Shown here: positions 33,005 to 44,039 of the stretch, one piece after another
Numbering within the stretch: position 1 is the stretch's first letter
Layout of the letters: every line of letters starts with the position of its first letter
Assembly: GCA_002007465.1 (NCBI GenBank)
Contig: LNAC01000233.1
Span: 1 to 64,000, forward strand
From: Ailurus styani
Taxonomy: Eukaryota; Chordata; Mammalia; Carnivora; Ailuridae
Direction of reading: 5' to 3'
Length of the DNA: 64,000 nucleotides
Program-made: the position numbers and the translations under genes
Notes under the pieces: generated by a model
Told to the model about the DNA's origin: nothing
The model's input: only the letters and a program-made list of their open reading frames with translations
Databases searched by the model: none

Positions 33005-34265
33005 TTATAGTAACTATTGAAATATAATTCACATCATATATAATCCACACTTTTTAAGTATAGAATTCAATGATTTTTACCGTATTCAGAGGATTGGGCA
33101 AGCATCACCACAATTAACTTTTGGATATTTTTCTCACCCCCAAATGAAGACCTATGCACTTTCTCTTTTATCCCCCAGACTCTTCATCTCACCCAGGCTT
33201 GGCAACCACTTATTTGTTTTCCTTCTCTATAGATTTGCCAGTTCTAGGCATTTCATATAAATGGGAAAATGTAATATGTGGTCTTTTGTGATTGGCTTGT
33301 TTTACTTAACATAATATTTTCAAGTTCCTCATGTTGTAGTATGTATCAGTATACCACTCCTCTTTATGGTCAAATTATATTCCATTGTGTAAAACACCAC
33401 ATTCTGTTTATCCATTTATCATTGATAGAAATTTAGAATGTTTTCATTTTTTTTGGTTGCTATTGTAAAAGGACACTAAACTCATTTGTGTATAAATTTC
33501 TTTGTAGACATACACTTTCAGTTCTCTTGGGTATCTGCCTAAGAGTGGAATTGGGGGGTGAAATAGGGTTTAGCTTTTTGAGGAACTTCCAGACTGTTTT
33601 CCAAAGTGGCTCTGTCATTGTACATTCCACCAGCAGTCTATGAAGTTTCCAATTTCTTCACATTCCTGCCAACATTTGCTATTTTTTGTTTGACTGTCGT
33701 CATCTTAGTAGGTGTGACATGGTTTTGATTTGCATTCCCCTAATGACTAATACCGTTGAGCATCTTTTATGTGCTTGTTGGCCATTTATGTTTTTTCTTT
33801 GGAGAACTGTTTATTCAGATTCCTTGTTTACTTTTTAAATTACTTGTCTTTTTTATTACTAAGTTGTAAGAGTTTTTACATATTCTACACTACCTCATCA
33901 GATATATGGTTTGCAAATATCTTCTCCCATTATGCGGGTTGACTTTCTCTTTTGTGATAGTATCCATTTAAACACAAATGTGTTTCATTTTTATGAAGCC
34001 ACATTTATTTACTTTCTCTTTTGTTGCTTGTGCTTTTCATGTCATATCTAAGAATCCATTGCTAAATCCAAGATCACAAAAATTTATTCCTATATTTTCT
34101 TCCAGGATTTTACATTTTTGCCATTACATCAGGTCTTTGTTTAATTTTGAGCTTTATGTGGTATGAGATAAGGGTCCAACTACATTCTTTTTCATGTAGA
34201 AATCCCGTTTCACAACACCATTTGTTGAAAAGTCTATTCTCCATCCATTGTCTTGAACTGTGATA
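33005..34265 (-). mobile_element. Old LINE-1, 3' UTR and ORF2 C-terminus, antisense
   Basis: AATATAATTCACATCATATA, TCTCTATAGATTTGCCAG, ATTCCATTGTGTAAAACACC, CATTCCACCAGCAGTCTATG, CACATTCCTGCCAACATTTG and CACAACACCATTTGTTGAAA mark the antisense L1 3' UTR and ORF2 C-terminal half. It is 5'-truncated near TGTCTTGAACTG. Many stops; no usable frame. Confidence 0.9.
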
Positions 34266-34299
34266 TCATGGAAAATGAAAAAGCTGGAAGCTAAAAATA

Positions 34300-35640
34300 A
34301 TTAGTACCTCAATTGAACCAACCATTAAGCTGGCAAAAACTGATAATAGTCAACCTTTTTGGAAACCTGCAATCTAAACAAAAGCTTACGGCAATGAAGC
34401 AAGTGCTTAATGAAGGAGAATACTGTAAATTTCAATATGAAAGCATTGTAGTATTTTTGCTTACCTTCCTACCATCCCTCATTCTCCCGCTGATTAGTGC
34501 CTGTCTGAACAGTGGCCCACATTACTAGGGAGACTTGCTGATGCTAAGGGGGCAATATAAACCTTGTTCTCAAAAAACTGCAGTTGTGAATTTTACATGT
34601 CTGATAGTTACCTGAGTGATTGACACAGAGACTCAACTTTCTTTTGACTCCTTCAGGGCTGGAGAAGCTTTCTGGCAGTGGTAACATTTGTCAAAAGCAT
34701 CTAAAGACATATACTGTCTGCATCTAGCTGGAGTAAGCAATAGGAGATGGGGCAAGTTGCAGACAGACTCCAAAGCCTGAGAAGGGCTCTTAGGAGGAGG
34801 ATTCTTGGAGAAATAAGGGCTTTGAAGGGTTACTATGTATACTAATGAAGCCAGAAGGCAGTGTGCATTCCCAGGACCACAGACATGCTAACAAAATGCA
34901 TGAGAGGGTGATAGGCTTCCACCTCTTATTAATCTATGGTCTCCGTGTGAGTAAGAGGTATAAAGCAAAGGCAGAGTTGTAAGTAGCCTGGTTTAGTGTT
35001 GAAGGAGTGTCCCAGCTCCAGACAATCTTGGCTCCAGGCATTAAGGAAATCTCTAACAGCTGCCAGGGTAGTGGCTGACCACTGAGATAACAGAACAGAG
35101 CCTTCAGTGACACACATGACTAGGAATAGTCTTTGCAAAAAAATAGTTTGAGAAAGTTACTAAACAACTTAATTTTAGCTCTCAACAATCAAAAAACCTT
35201 GGGGAGGGGTGCCTGGGTGGCTCAGTGGGTTAAAGCCTCTGCCTTAGGCTCAGGTCATGATCTCAGGGTCCTGGGATCGAGCCCCAAATTGGGCTTCCTG
35301 CTCAGCAGGGAGCCTACTTCCTCCTCTCTCTCTGCCTGCTTCTGGTCTACTTGTAATCTCTCTCTGTCAAATAAATAAATAAAATCTTAAAAAAAAAAAA
35401 CCTTGGGGAGTGGAGAGACTCTTTTTTACAGAGTTACCACATTATAGTATTCAAAATGTCAGGTTTTCAACAAAAACTTACAAAGGCATACAAAAAACAG
35501 GAAAGTATGGTCAATTCACAAAAAAAACAAAAAACAACAAAACAAAACAAAACAGGTTGGCAGAAACCATCCTTGAAGAAGTCCAGGCATTGGATTTACA
35601 GAAAAGGCTTAAAATCAACTGTAGTATAAGGTGATTAGAA
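34300..35640 (+). mobile_element. Probable old LINE-1 5' UTR region, split by a SINE
   Basis: The best part is 35410-35640: AGAGTTACCACATTATAGTA, AGGTTTTCAACAAAAACTT, GGAAAGTATGGTC and GGATTTACAGAAAAGGC match the 5' region of old L1M elements, and a related version occurs at 52795-52980. Upstream sequence (AACCTGCAATCTAAACAAAAG and onward) looks similar in kind but is weaker. A young SINE sits at 35207-35394. An A/C-rich simple tract lies at 35518-35555. Confidence 0.5.
35207..35394 (+). mobile_element. Young mustelid-type CAN SINE
   Basis: Nearly intact head GGGTGCCTGGGTGGCTCAGTG, GGTTAAAGCCTCTGCC, B-box GGGATCGAGCCCC and tail AAATAAATAAATAAAATC. The 16-base target duplication AAAAAACCTTGGGGAG is perfect at 35191-35206 and 35395-35410. 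Confidence 0.96.
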
Positions 35641-35644
35641 TAAC

Positions 35645-36300
35645 TGAATTATATGGTTAGGGTAAAATACTTGAAACTTTATTTTTCATTAGATTGACAA
35701 GGCCACCAATTGTGCTTTGTTATTTTTTACTACAACTTTTTTTTTCTATTTACTACCACCCTATAGTGAGCTGTGTAAGCAGAATCTTTAACTTCTCTCT
35801 TGGAGAACAGAAGGGAGATGAGGGAGAATAGAAGAGTTCTCTTAAAGTTGGTGTTCTGCATTAGTCTGAAAGGCAGTGCCACTTATTTTCTGATTAGACT
35901 CTTGAAGGTGTGGATCTGTGGAGAAACATGAGAATGCTACCAGGCCAGTGCAGCTGGAAGTGCTAGACTATGGTCTGTGTGTGTACCGATCCACCATGAG
36001 ATAAGGAAATGGAGAGTGACTGTTTAGAAACTCTTACAGCAATTTCTAAGAATAATTCTATGTCTCTATAAGAGAACATTAGGTACTATTTCAAATGTTT
36101 TTTTCATTTATTTTTATTGTAATTTACTTTTATTATATTTTACAGAAGTGCTGATCCACAACAAATTGGAGACAAAAATTTAAAAACCATAGATGGTTTG
36201 AGATCATTGTTCTAGGCAATGTCATCAGATCTCCTAGGTCAGGCTTACTTATTCCGGAATATAATGATTTGCTAAAATACCAAAGACATCGGTGTTTCCA
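35645..36300. other. Unassigned sequence
   Basis: No gene or repeat is recognised. AT-rich with T runs around 35735 and 36095-36140. Confidence 0.4.
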
Positions 36301-36302
36301 TG

Positions 36303-36410
36303 TGAAAACAAAATTGACAAGCTATTAGCAAAACTGGCAAAGAAAAAAGAGAAAAGTCTCAAATTTTAAAGTCAGGAATAAGAAAGGGAATACTCTTCAC
36401 ATTCTGGTGG
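36303..36410 (+). mobile_element. LINE-1 ORF2 scrap, sense
   Basis: AAAATTGACAAGCTATTAGC, AAACTGGCAAAGAAAAAAGAG and GTCAGGAATAAGAAAGGGAA match the L1 ORF2 stretch encoding KIDKLLAKLAKKKREKS. It abuts an oppositely oriented ORF2 piece. Confidence 0.75.
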
Positions 36411-36419
36411 CCCCTTATT

Positions 36420-36650
36420 TTTCATAAAACTACTTCTGGTTTTGTTAATTATATTAATGTTCTATTTTTATTAGGTCTGTCTATGCTCTAACCTTTATTA
36501 TTTACTTCCAACTGCATCTTCTTGGATTAGTTTGCTCTTCTGTTTCTAGTTTCTTAGGGTAGAAGGTTAAGTTATTATTTGACCTCTTTCTTTTCTTTTA
36601 ATATAGGCTTTAATAGCTATTAATTTTTAATAACACCCCAGTTGTTTTTC
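36420..36650 (-). mobile_element. LINE-1 ORF2 scrap, antisense, adjoining
   Basis: TCTAACCTTTATTATTTACT, TAGTTTGCTCTTCTGTTTCT, TTTCTTAGGGTAGAAGGTTA and TTAATATAGGCTTTAATAGC are antisense L1 ORF2. The part of ORF2 it covers ends where the sense scrap at 36303 begins, so an inversion between neighbouring ORF2 segments is likely. Confidence 0.75.
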
Positions 36651-37053
36651 TCTCTTCATGCATTTTCTAATTGTCTAAAAGTAACATGGAATGTTCCAAA
36701 GGAAGTGTTTGTAAACAGCTACTTGTGAAACAGAGGTAGGTAGAACAGCTACACGCACTGCATATGTACATACTCATTGGATTTCAATTTCTTTTGCTTG
36801 CACACTTCGCTTTTAAGTAGCTTTATGCATAGGGACCCCCCTCATGGAGTCATTCTTGACATTCAGATAATTACTCAGTAATTTCTCTGTTGCATCAAGA
36901 ATTGATAAAACTGACAGGTAAGCAGAGTGAAAGCCACAAAAACTTTGAAGTACATGTGGCATCTCTACCTTTTTTCCTTAACAATTTAACTTTCTAAGGT
37001 AAAGATTAAAATTAATGGGAACTATTATTTAGAATTAAGAAAACTGACCTTAA

Positions 37054-37658
37054 TGAAAACACTAATTTGAAAAGATGTATGTATCCCTATGATCATTACA
37101 GCAGTATTTGTAATAGCCAAGATATGGAAGCAATCTAAGTGTCCATGGATGAATGAATGGATAAAGAAGATGTGTGTATAGAGACAATGGAATAATATTC
37201 ATCCATAAAAAAGAATGAAATCTGGCCATCTGTGTCAGAGGGCTTCATGCTAATTGAGATAAGTCAGACTAAGAAAGACAAATACTGTAATGATTTTCCA
37301 TGTGGAATCTAAAAAACAAAGCAAACGAACAAACTAAACAAACAGACATAGATACAAAGAACAACCAGTTGTTTTCCCAAGAGAAGGGGGTTGAGGTAGG
37401 GTTGGGTGACATAGGGGAAGGCTATTAAAAGGTACAAACTTCCAGGTATAAAATAAATAAGTCACAGGGATGCTATGTACAACAGAGGGAATACAGTTAA
37501 TAATATGTAACAACTGTATATGGTGACAAATAGTAGCTAGATTTATCATGGTGATCACTTCATAATGTAAATGTTGAATCATTATGTTGTATACCTAATG
37601 TAATACTCATATAATATTGTTAGGTCAACTACACTTCAATAAAAAAAAGAAAAAAAAC
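37054..37658 (+). mobile_element. LINE-1 3' end (L1MA-like), 5'-truncated insertion
   Basis: TTACAGCAGTATTTGTAATA, GATGAATGAATGGATAAAG, CTGTGTCAGAGGGC, AAGGTACAAACTTCCAGG and ATCATTATGTTGTATACC cover the ORF2 C-terminus and 3' UTR, ending in an A-rich tail. Target duplication ACTGACCTTAA is perfect at 37043-37053 and 37659-37669, so both ends are exact. Confidence 0.93.
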
Positions 37659-37669
37659 ACTGACCTTAA

Positions 37670-39488
37670 GTAATTTTGTAGTAATTTCTGAAGATAAGAC
37701 TCATTTAAAATTAAAATTTGGAAAAAAATTAATTAAATCACATTAAAATTTGGTTTTATTACCTTCAAATATTAGGTCTGACAAGCTCTTAAAATGATAG
37801 GCCATTAGCCAGCCCAAAAAGAGAAATATAGCATAACCTCATTGCTTTCTCTCCTGGTTTTAGAAAAATATGTATAACATCCAATAACATTTATTAAATA
37901 CTTTATGCAAGATACCTGCTATGCACTGACTTAAAATTGATGGATAATATACAATCCTATCTCTCAAATAGCTATCTCCATAGTGCAAGTGATATAGAAC
38001 CTAGTAAAAGAAAACGTATAATTCACTTTGGCTATATTTTTTGGATGTAGGAGTAGTAAAATAGTAAGAGACATTTTCCCTGGATTTTCTGCCTAGTGTT
38101 CTGGCTTCCAAGGAGCTCCAGACACAATCCTAAGGAGGACTGGAAAAACGTTTATCCAGGAAAGGCTTCTGTGACTGTAAGACTCACTCCAGAACAATAT
38201 ATCATCCTCTCTTGATGCACTTCTCGCTTCTTTTTGTTGTCTGAATTGTATTCATTTGGCAAAGGAGATGGCTGAATTTCACTTGGGCAACTTGCTCGAC
38301 TTCTCTTTAAATTGATGTTAGCTGCAATGGCACGGGGCCTCAGTTCAGCAGTCTTTACTACCGAAAATGCAAACCAAAATCCTCTCAGCCTAACTTCTGA
38401 TACCACCCAAGCTCTCATACCAAAATGAGTGTGATCTCTTCATTATACTCGGCATCACAGAACACCTCTATTTCCCTTATGCTTCATTCAGAGGGAAAGA
38501 CCCAAAAGACAGACATAAAAGTACTGACAGAGATGGCACTGCATTACGTAGTGTTGCATTTTTATGGTAAATACAACAGTAATATAGAAGAGAGGTAGGC
38601 TTCTACCACTGACTTTTCTTTAGAATGAATTCTGGGTAAAGGCACATTTCCAATGGTGGAAGAATACGAATACTCCTAGTACTTCGGGAGAAGTACCTTT
38701 GTAATTTAGCTGTCATTTAAGCAGAGGCCCCTCTACAATTTCTATGTGGGTGAGGCTTAGGAAGAAGGATATGTTTGGAAGGAGATGCTGAGTGACTTTT
38801 TAAATAAATGTACTGTTTTTGCTTACAGTATACTAGTAAAATTTTCTAAAGATAATTTACTTATACCATATAGAATATTATTTACATATAAATATGTATA
38901 TTTATATATAAATAAATACTGAACTGTATGAAATAATATAAATTACATTTATATATCTATTGTATTTTTTTCTATGTGTGAGGCAGCTGGGATTATTGAT
39001 GGAGAATATTGGGGGTATAAAGGATTCCTCCAAGCCACTCTTTGCTGTCACTATTACGAATAAGAGAATACAAATTAAACCTTTGTATTTGGTCCAGAAT
39101 TTATGCTGTGCCACAAATGAAAGAATGAATCCAATCAGAAATAAATTCTTCTCCAACCTTCTCAGAAAGATTCTTAGTTTAACTTTCTTATTCCCCACAA
39201 CTTCTACCTAATTGAATCTCATTATGTTTAGTAATGTCCTAATTGCTTGGTACCTTTTTACATTTATATCTTTGCAATAACAGCCCTCAGTCAGAAGTTC
39301 CTTTGAACTTTATGCACAGTTCCACAGAGGCTGTTATGAATTCTTCAGGAATCTCAGAAGTTAAGTTCTAACAGAAAAGATACAAGAGCTTCCTCAAGTC
39401 CAAATGGAGCAAGTGACTTTTAAAATCAACTTAGATTTTCTAAGCCACATTGATCAGATTGCATTATTAAAAATGCTCTGGTCAACAA
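37670..39488. other. Single-copy-looking sequence
   Basis: No transposon is recognised over 1.8 kb. An 88-residue minus-strand frame at 38152-38418 has above-average CpG content for the window but no domain I know. 38815-38960 is very AT-rich. Overlapping frames at 38902-39211 are uninformative. Confidence 0.4.
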
Positions 39489-39500
39489 TGAACTTTTTAG

Positions 39501-39688
39501 GGCTCCTGGGTGGCTCAGTGGGTTAAAGCCTCTGCCTTCAGCTCAGGTCATGATCTCAGGGTCCTGGGATCGAGGCCTGCATCGGGCTTTCTGCTCGGCA
39601 GGGAGCCTGCTTCCTCCTCTCTCTCTCTGCCTGCCTCTCTGCCTACTGGTGATCTCTCTCTGTCAAATAAATAAAATTAAAAAAAAAA
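39501..39688 (+). mobile_element. Young mustelid-type CAN SINE (first of a pair)
   Basis: Head GGCTCCTGGGTGGCTCAGTG, GGTTAAAGCCTCTGCC, GGGATCGAGGCCTGCATCGG, tail TCTGTCAAATAAATAAAATT. Perfect target duplication GAACTTTTTAG at 39490-39500 and 39689-39699. Confidence 0.96.
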
Positions 39689-39709
39689 GAACTTTTTAGA
39701 ACCTTTTGC

Positions 39710-39914
39710 GGTGGGCCTCTGGGTGGCTCAGTGGGTTAAAGCCTCTGCCTTCGGCTCAGGTCATGATCTCAGGGTCGTGGGATCGAGGCCCGCATCGGGC
39801 TCTCTGCTCAGCAGGGAGCCTGCTTCCTCCTCTCTCTCTCTCTCTGCCTTCCTCTCTGCCTACTTGTGATCTCTCTCTGTGTGTCAAATAAATAAATAAA
39901 ATCTTCAAAAAAAA
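39710..39914 (+). mobile_element. Young mustelid-type CAN SINE (second of a pair)
   Basis: Head GTGGGCCTCTGGGTGGCTCAG, intact B-box, (TC)n, and TGTGTGTCAAATAAATAAATAAAA. Target duplication AGAACCTTTTGC / AGAACATTTTGC at 39698-39709 and 39915-39926 overlaps the downstream duplication of the first SINE. A 61-residue frame through it is a SINE artefact. Confidence 0.96.
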
Positions 39915-39929
39915 AGAACATTTTGCAGA

Positions 39930-41255
39930 ATAGCGTATGTTCTTCACTTCTTGACACAACCTCAGAGAGGCTGAGTTCAAGGGCAAATCTATGTCATCTC
40001 TGTTGCTGCGCCTCTTAGTAATGGCAGCTCTGATTACATCCCAGCTTCCCAGAACGAGTGCCAGGAGCTGCTACCCCTGACAGAAAGCAGGTGTCTGGGC
40101 ACTGGGAAGAGGAGAATGAAATCAGCCCTGACGAGCTTTAGAAAACAATAGTTCTGACCAACCTTGCAGTAAAGTATTGCATACTTTGCAATAATTGCCC
40201 TTGCTCTGGGGTAGGTTGTATATTTTTCTTTCCCTTATTATTTTTTTTCCAAAATAGATTGAGAATGGATGTTCGACAAAGAAGCAGTTTCAGAATGAAT
40301 GTTATTATCATAAAATTCACATTAATTTCAGCCATAAAAGTGATTCTTGTTGGATTTCTGCCTTGTGGTGTGGTAAGTAGATTTCTCTGCTACAAACTAA
40401 TTTCAAATAATTTATAGCACTGAATGTGATTTCAACCCTGGGCACTTATTTAAAGCTAATGAATGATTACTTAAGAATCAAATCTTAAGAAAAGAAAGAA
40501 AATAAAAATAAATTAATGATGATTTCTCTATTCTATGTCATTAATATTCTTCTATACTAACTTTGTTACCTAGTGAAATTCCAAATTTTCCAGTTTTTAG
40601 ATTTTATTCCAAGAATAAAAAGGAAAAGAAGAAGGAGGAGAGGAAGGAGAAGAAGAAGAACTTGTTCAAATGCATTTAAGGGGTTAATGAAATATAAGAT
40701 AGCATCTCTTCCTCCCCTATTATACTTTATTCTGTCTGAAATATTACACAGTATAACCATCATTAAAAGGGGACTTTTATCCCCCTTCCCTAGCAGTGTC
40801 AATGACAGAAGAGGCATTTAATAGATGTCCCAGCTCTTCTTATTTTAAAATCTGAAATACTTTACACACTAATTCCACTGCCTTTGGCATCGATTCTGTG
40901 TATCATTCTCACAGTGGTTTTGAACTATCCTGACTCAATTTATGAATATTGAATCAGGTTTACCCTGTGAGGAGCAATAATATACTCCAAGAGTTTATTG
41001 TAGTTACTTGATTCCTAAAATTTTTATCAAAAACTACACTTCTGTGTCATAGAAATTAACCACTTATCAATGCTGATGACAAATAGCACTCCTTTGCCCA
41101 CATCTACTCCTAATTGTTCCTTCCTCTCTAGAAGAAACAATTATGAAATTTCTGATAATTAACCATTTTTACCTACAAACTGGCAATTTCATATGGTTCC
41201 ACATCATAATTTTATTATGCATATACCCACGCCACACTAAATATCTGCTTGTTTA
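39930..41255. other. Single-copy-looking sequence with a purine tract
   Basis: No gene or known repeat. A purine-rich run of about 50 bases (GAAGGAGGAGAGGAAGGAG-type) lies at 40612-40662 and explains the basic RKRRRRRG stretch in one frame. 39990-40140 is locally GC-richer. Confidence 0.4.
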
Positions 41256-41269
41256 AACGTGGAACTCTT

Positions 41270-41462
41270 TAAGGACTCCTAGGTGGCTCAGTCAGTTAAG
41301 CATCTGCCTTCAGCTCAGGCCATGATCTGGGGATCCTAGGATCGATCCCTTGATCAGGTTCTCTGCTCAGAGGCAAGTCTGCTTCTTGCTCTCCCTCTGT
41401 GATCTCTCTCCCTTTCTCTCTCTATCAAATAAATAAGATCTTAAAAAAGAAAAACCCAACAA
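41270..41462 (+). mobile_element. CAN-type SINE
   Basis: Head GGACTCCTAGGTGGCTCAGT, 'AAGCATCTGCCTTCAGCTCAG' subtype, degenerate B-box, tail CAAATAAATAAGATCTTAAAA. Target duplication ACGTGGAACTCT / ACACGGAACTCT at 41257-41268 and 41465-41476. Confidence 0.93.
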
Positions 41463-41499
41463 CAACACGGAACTCTATAATCAATATTATTTTCATAAC

Positions 41500-41790
41500 T
41501 GATATGTATAACTAGTGAATTCATAGTCTTCTGAATAATAGCCCATGTATTTATCCATTTCACTCTTGATAGGCATTTCAGTTGCATTCATATTTTTCTG
41601 TACAAACAGCATCTATTCATGTCTTTAGGTGTGCCTATTTTGTAATTCCTCAGGGTTATATACTTAGGAATGGCATTTCTGAATCATAAAATATATGCTT
41701 CTTCACCCTTCTAGCTGCTGACTAATTGTTTTGCAAAGTAGTTGTATTGAGGTACCCTCCCATTAGCAATATGTAAATGTTCCTTTGCTC
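41500..41790 (-). mobile_element. Old LINE-1 ORF2 C-terminal fragment, antisense
   Basis: TTTATCCATTTCACTCTTGA, TCAGGGTTATATACTTAGGA, ATGGCATTTCTGAATCATAA and GTATTGAGGTACCCTCCCAT correspond to the antisense L1ME/L1MD C-terminal region. Strongly diverged. Confidence 0.6.
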
Positions 41791-41794
41791 CTTT

Positions 41795-42475
41795 GCTTCA
41801 AATCCTTTGACAGTGCTTATCAGAAGTTTTTCCAACATTCTTCACATCCATCTTGGTGCTCCACCACACCCTATCTCCCCCCAGAGATTCCTGAGGGCAC
41901 TACTTCCTGGGGTTCTGCAATGCAAATCAGGTTACATGTGTTCTCCACTCCCTGCTTTGATCAGTTTTCTTGCATGTATAACATCGGTTTCTGCTTCTCC
42001 TTCTGCTTTCCAGCTTACAGGAGTTGGTGGCTATCACCTTCATTTATATTTTCTTTGTTCTGGTAGATTTATGGCTTTTTTAATCCCTAAAATATTTTTT
42101 AGTGGATTTCAAGTAGGAATTTAGATAAATCCTTGCTTTCAATCGCTTTCACTGAAGTTTAAACCTTTCATAGAGTTTAATTTGTGAACACATCAATATG
42201 TTGCAAGTACTCAACTCTGCATTGCAGCTCAAAGCAGCTATAATGATATATAAATGAATGGGTGTAGCTGTGCTCAATGAAACGTCTTTGCAAAAATAAC
42301 CAGTGAACTGGATTTAGCCCAGGAGCCATATTTTATTGAGCCCCTAACATAAACCCACTGCCTGATTTCCAAGAATGTAAACAGTGTATGAAAAATACAT
42401 TCCCCCATATGCATTGGTTCCAGGACATGTCTTGGCCAAACCCCTGTCATTAATACATTCTCTGTAAGACTTTAT
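41795..42475. other. Unassigned; pyrimidine-rich segment
   Basis: Two overlapping frames (115 and 93 residues, 41777-42124) arise from a pyrimidine-rich, stop-poor stretch. Neither resembles a protein family. An octamer ATGCAAAT occurs near 41921, which is not meaningful alone. Confidence 0.4.
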
Positions 42476-42479
42476 AACT

Positions 42480-43380
42480 CAGAAATAAAAATTCAAGAGG
42501 TTTTTTTGTTTGTTTTTTTCAGAAGCAATACCAGTTTTTTCCGACCATCACTATCAGAGCAGGTGGGCTAGAAAAGGCTGACACAGAACACTGGCTGCCT
42601 CCAAAAACCAGTTAGTTTTACAGTTGAACTCACATCTGAACTCAGCAGCAGCAACCGAAGCAGTGTTGGTCTGGGTTCTCTATCAATTACTTTTGTGCTT
42701 GGTTTGTTTCTGATCAGCAAACCCACGTGGCCACTCATTGTGTTTTTCAACTGCTTACATAATTCCAAGTCAGTCACCACTGAACACCAGACTTGTCTGA
42801 GTTGTGAATTGAACTATTTGTCATTTTCCTTTCATTTGAGTGTAAATTTTAAGCATGTTGGGAAAGAGGAAGAGGAAAATACCATTTTAGATGTTTAGAG
42901 CTTTTCTGTACACTTGCATTCTATCCCCAGGATTCTGACAGAGGAGTATCACGGGGCTGGCACAGCTGTAAATATTGAACGATGGGATTTGTGCCAGTAC
43001 AGCATATGGTTTTATGTGAACAATGAATATTCTATTATCTCGTGTGTGATGCCAGGGAGAAAGTGGGTTTGTAGAGGCCTGGGGCAGCTGAGCCTATGTT
43101 ACAGACTCCCCTTTTGTCATCACTGGTATAGAAGATCCAATGATGGATTGAAAGACTCCCTGGAGGAAGGCAGACAAGGGGGAGGTTGTTTGTGTGTTAC
43201 AGCTGTGCCCAAAAATGGCACTGGCAGTTGCTACAATCAAATACATTTTGAATGACTTGCTGGTGTCCCTTGTGATCTGGGCTTTATCTGAACTGCAAGG
43301 ATGCCTGAATTTTCAAACATTAGTAGCATGGAATTTTCATTCCTGTTTCTAAAGGGGTCTCCATTTTAAGACCTTCATTT
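42480..43380. other. Repeat-free island with a 113-residue open frame
   Basis: About 900 bases carry no recognisable repeat and have a more balanced composition than the surroundings. On the + strand the frame 42914-43255 opens on TTG, with the first ATG codon at residue 46, and follows a good splice-acceptor look-alike (TTGCATTCTATCCCCAG ending at 42931). The encoded stretch has many cysteines (WDLCQYSIWFYVNNEYSIIS is one section). I do not recognise it. It could be a conserved non-coding element, a lone exon or chance. Confidence 0.35.
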
Positions 43381-43430
43381 CTACCTTTTGGTTAGTTATT
43401 AAAGGATTCAGCTATTCCAATCTTTCCAGC

Positions 43431-43457
43431 ATTTAATATATATGATATATATTAAAT
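43431..43457. repeat. Perfect AT palindrome, 13-bp arms
   Basis: ATTTAATATATAT and ATATATATTAAAT are exact reverse complements around a single central G at 43444. A further ATATATGTGTGTATATG tract follows. Confidence 0.95.
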
Positions 43458-43815
43458 ATGTGTTTTATATATGTGTGTATATGTAAATATTTATACACAT
43501 AACGTTTCTTCTTCATGAGTTTCCCAAAAGCAAAATTCCAATTAAACTAAAAGAGTATTTGTTCAAAGAAAAGTATCATTCACATTTAGTAAAAATGAAG
43601 TTTCAACTTGTGATGCCTTCAGTGGACTGTTGGGGCCTTCTTTCCTTACCTACTAACTTATTCCTGGTCAAGTATATAGACTATATGTGGTCAGGAAGAA
43701 CTCAGAGACTGGTGTCTGATCATACAAATCTATATTTCTTGACCTCGGTGACTAGAAATGTTCTAATGTTTGACTTTGTTTTAAAATATTTGAAGAATTC
43801 CCATGAGTGATTCTT

Positions 43816-44018
43816 TTTTTTTTTCTTTTAAGATTTTATTTATTTGTTTACCAGAAAGAGAGCGCAAGAAAGAGTGGTAGTACAAGGAGGGGGAGCAGCA
43901 GGGAGAAGCGGGCTTCCTCCTGAGGAAGGAGCCAGATGTGGGACTTGATCCAGGACCCTGGGATCATGACCTGAGCTGAAGGCAGACACTTAACCGACTG
44001 AGCCACCCAGGTGTCCTA
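43816..44018 (-). mobile_element. CAN-type SINE, antisense
   Basis: Minus-strand head GGACACCTGGGTGGCTCAGT, 'GTTAAGTGTCTGCCTTCAGC' subtype, B-box and GA-rich tract, poly-T side at 43816-43831. The 14-base target duplication CATGAGTGATTCTT is perfect at 43802-43815 and 44023-44036. Confidence 0.94.
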
Positions 44019-44039
44019 CTAACATGAGTGATTCTTGAA

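Noticed and set aside
39706..39891. Frame beginning MRWASGWLSGLK and the similar one at 59601-59798
   Set aside because: These are translations of the CAN SINE itself and recur wherever the young SINE does.
41777..42124. Overlapping 115- and 93-residue frames
   Set aside because: Both arise from a pyrimidine-rich stop-poor segment next to an antisense L1 scrap. Two good frames in different phases over the same bases argue against coding.
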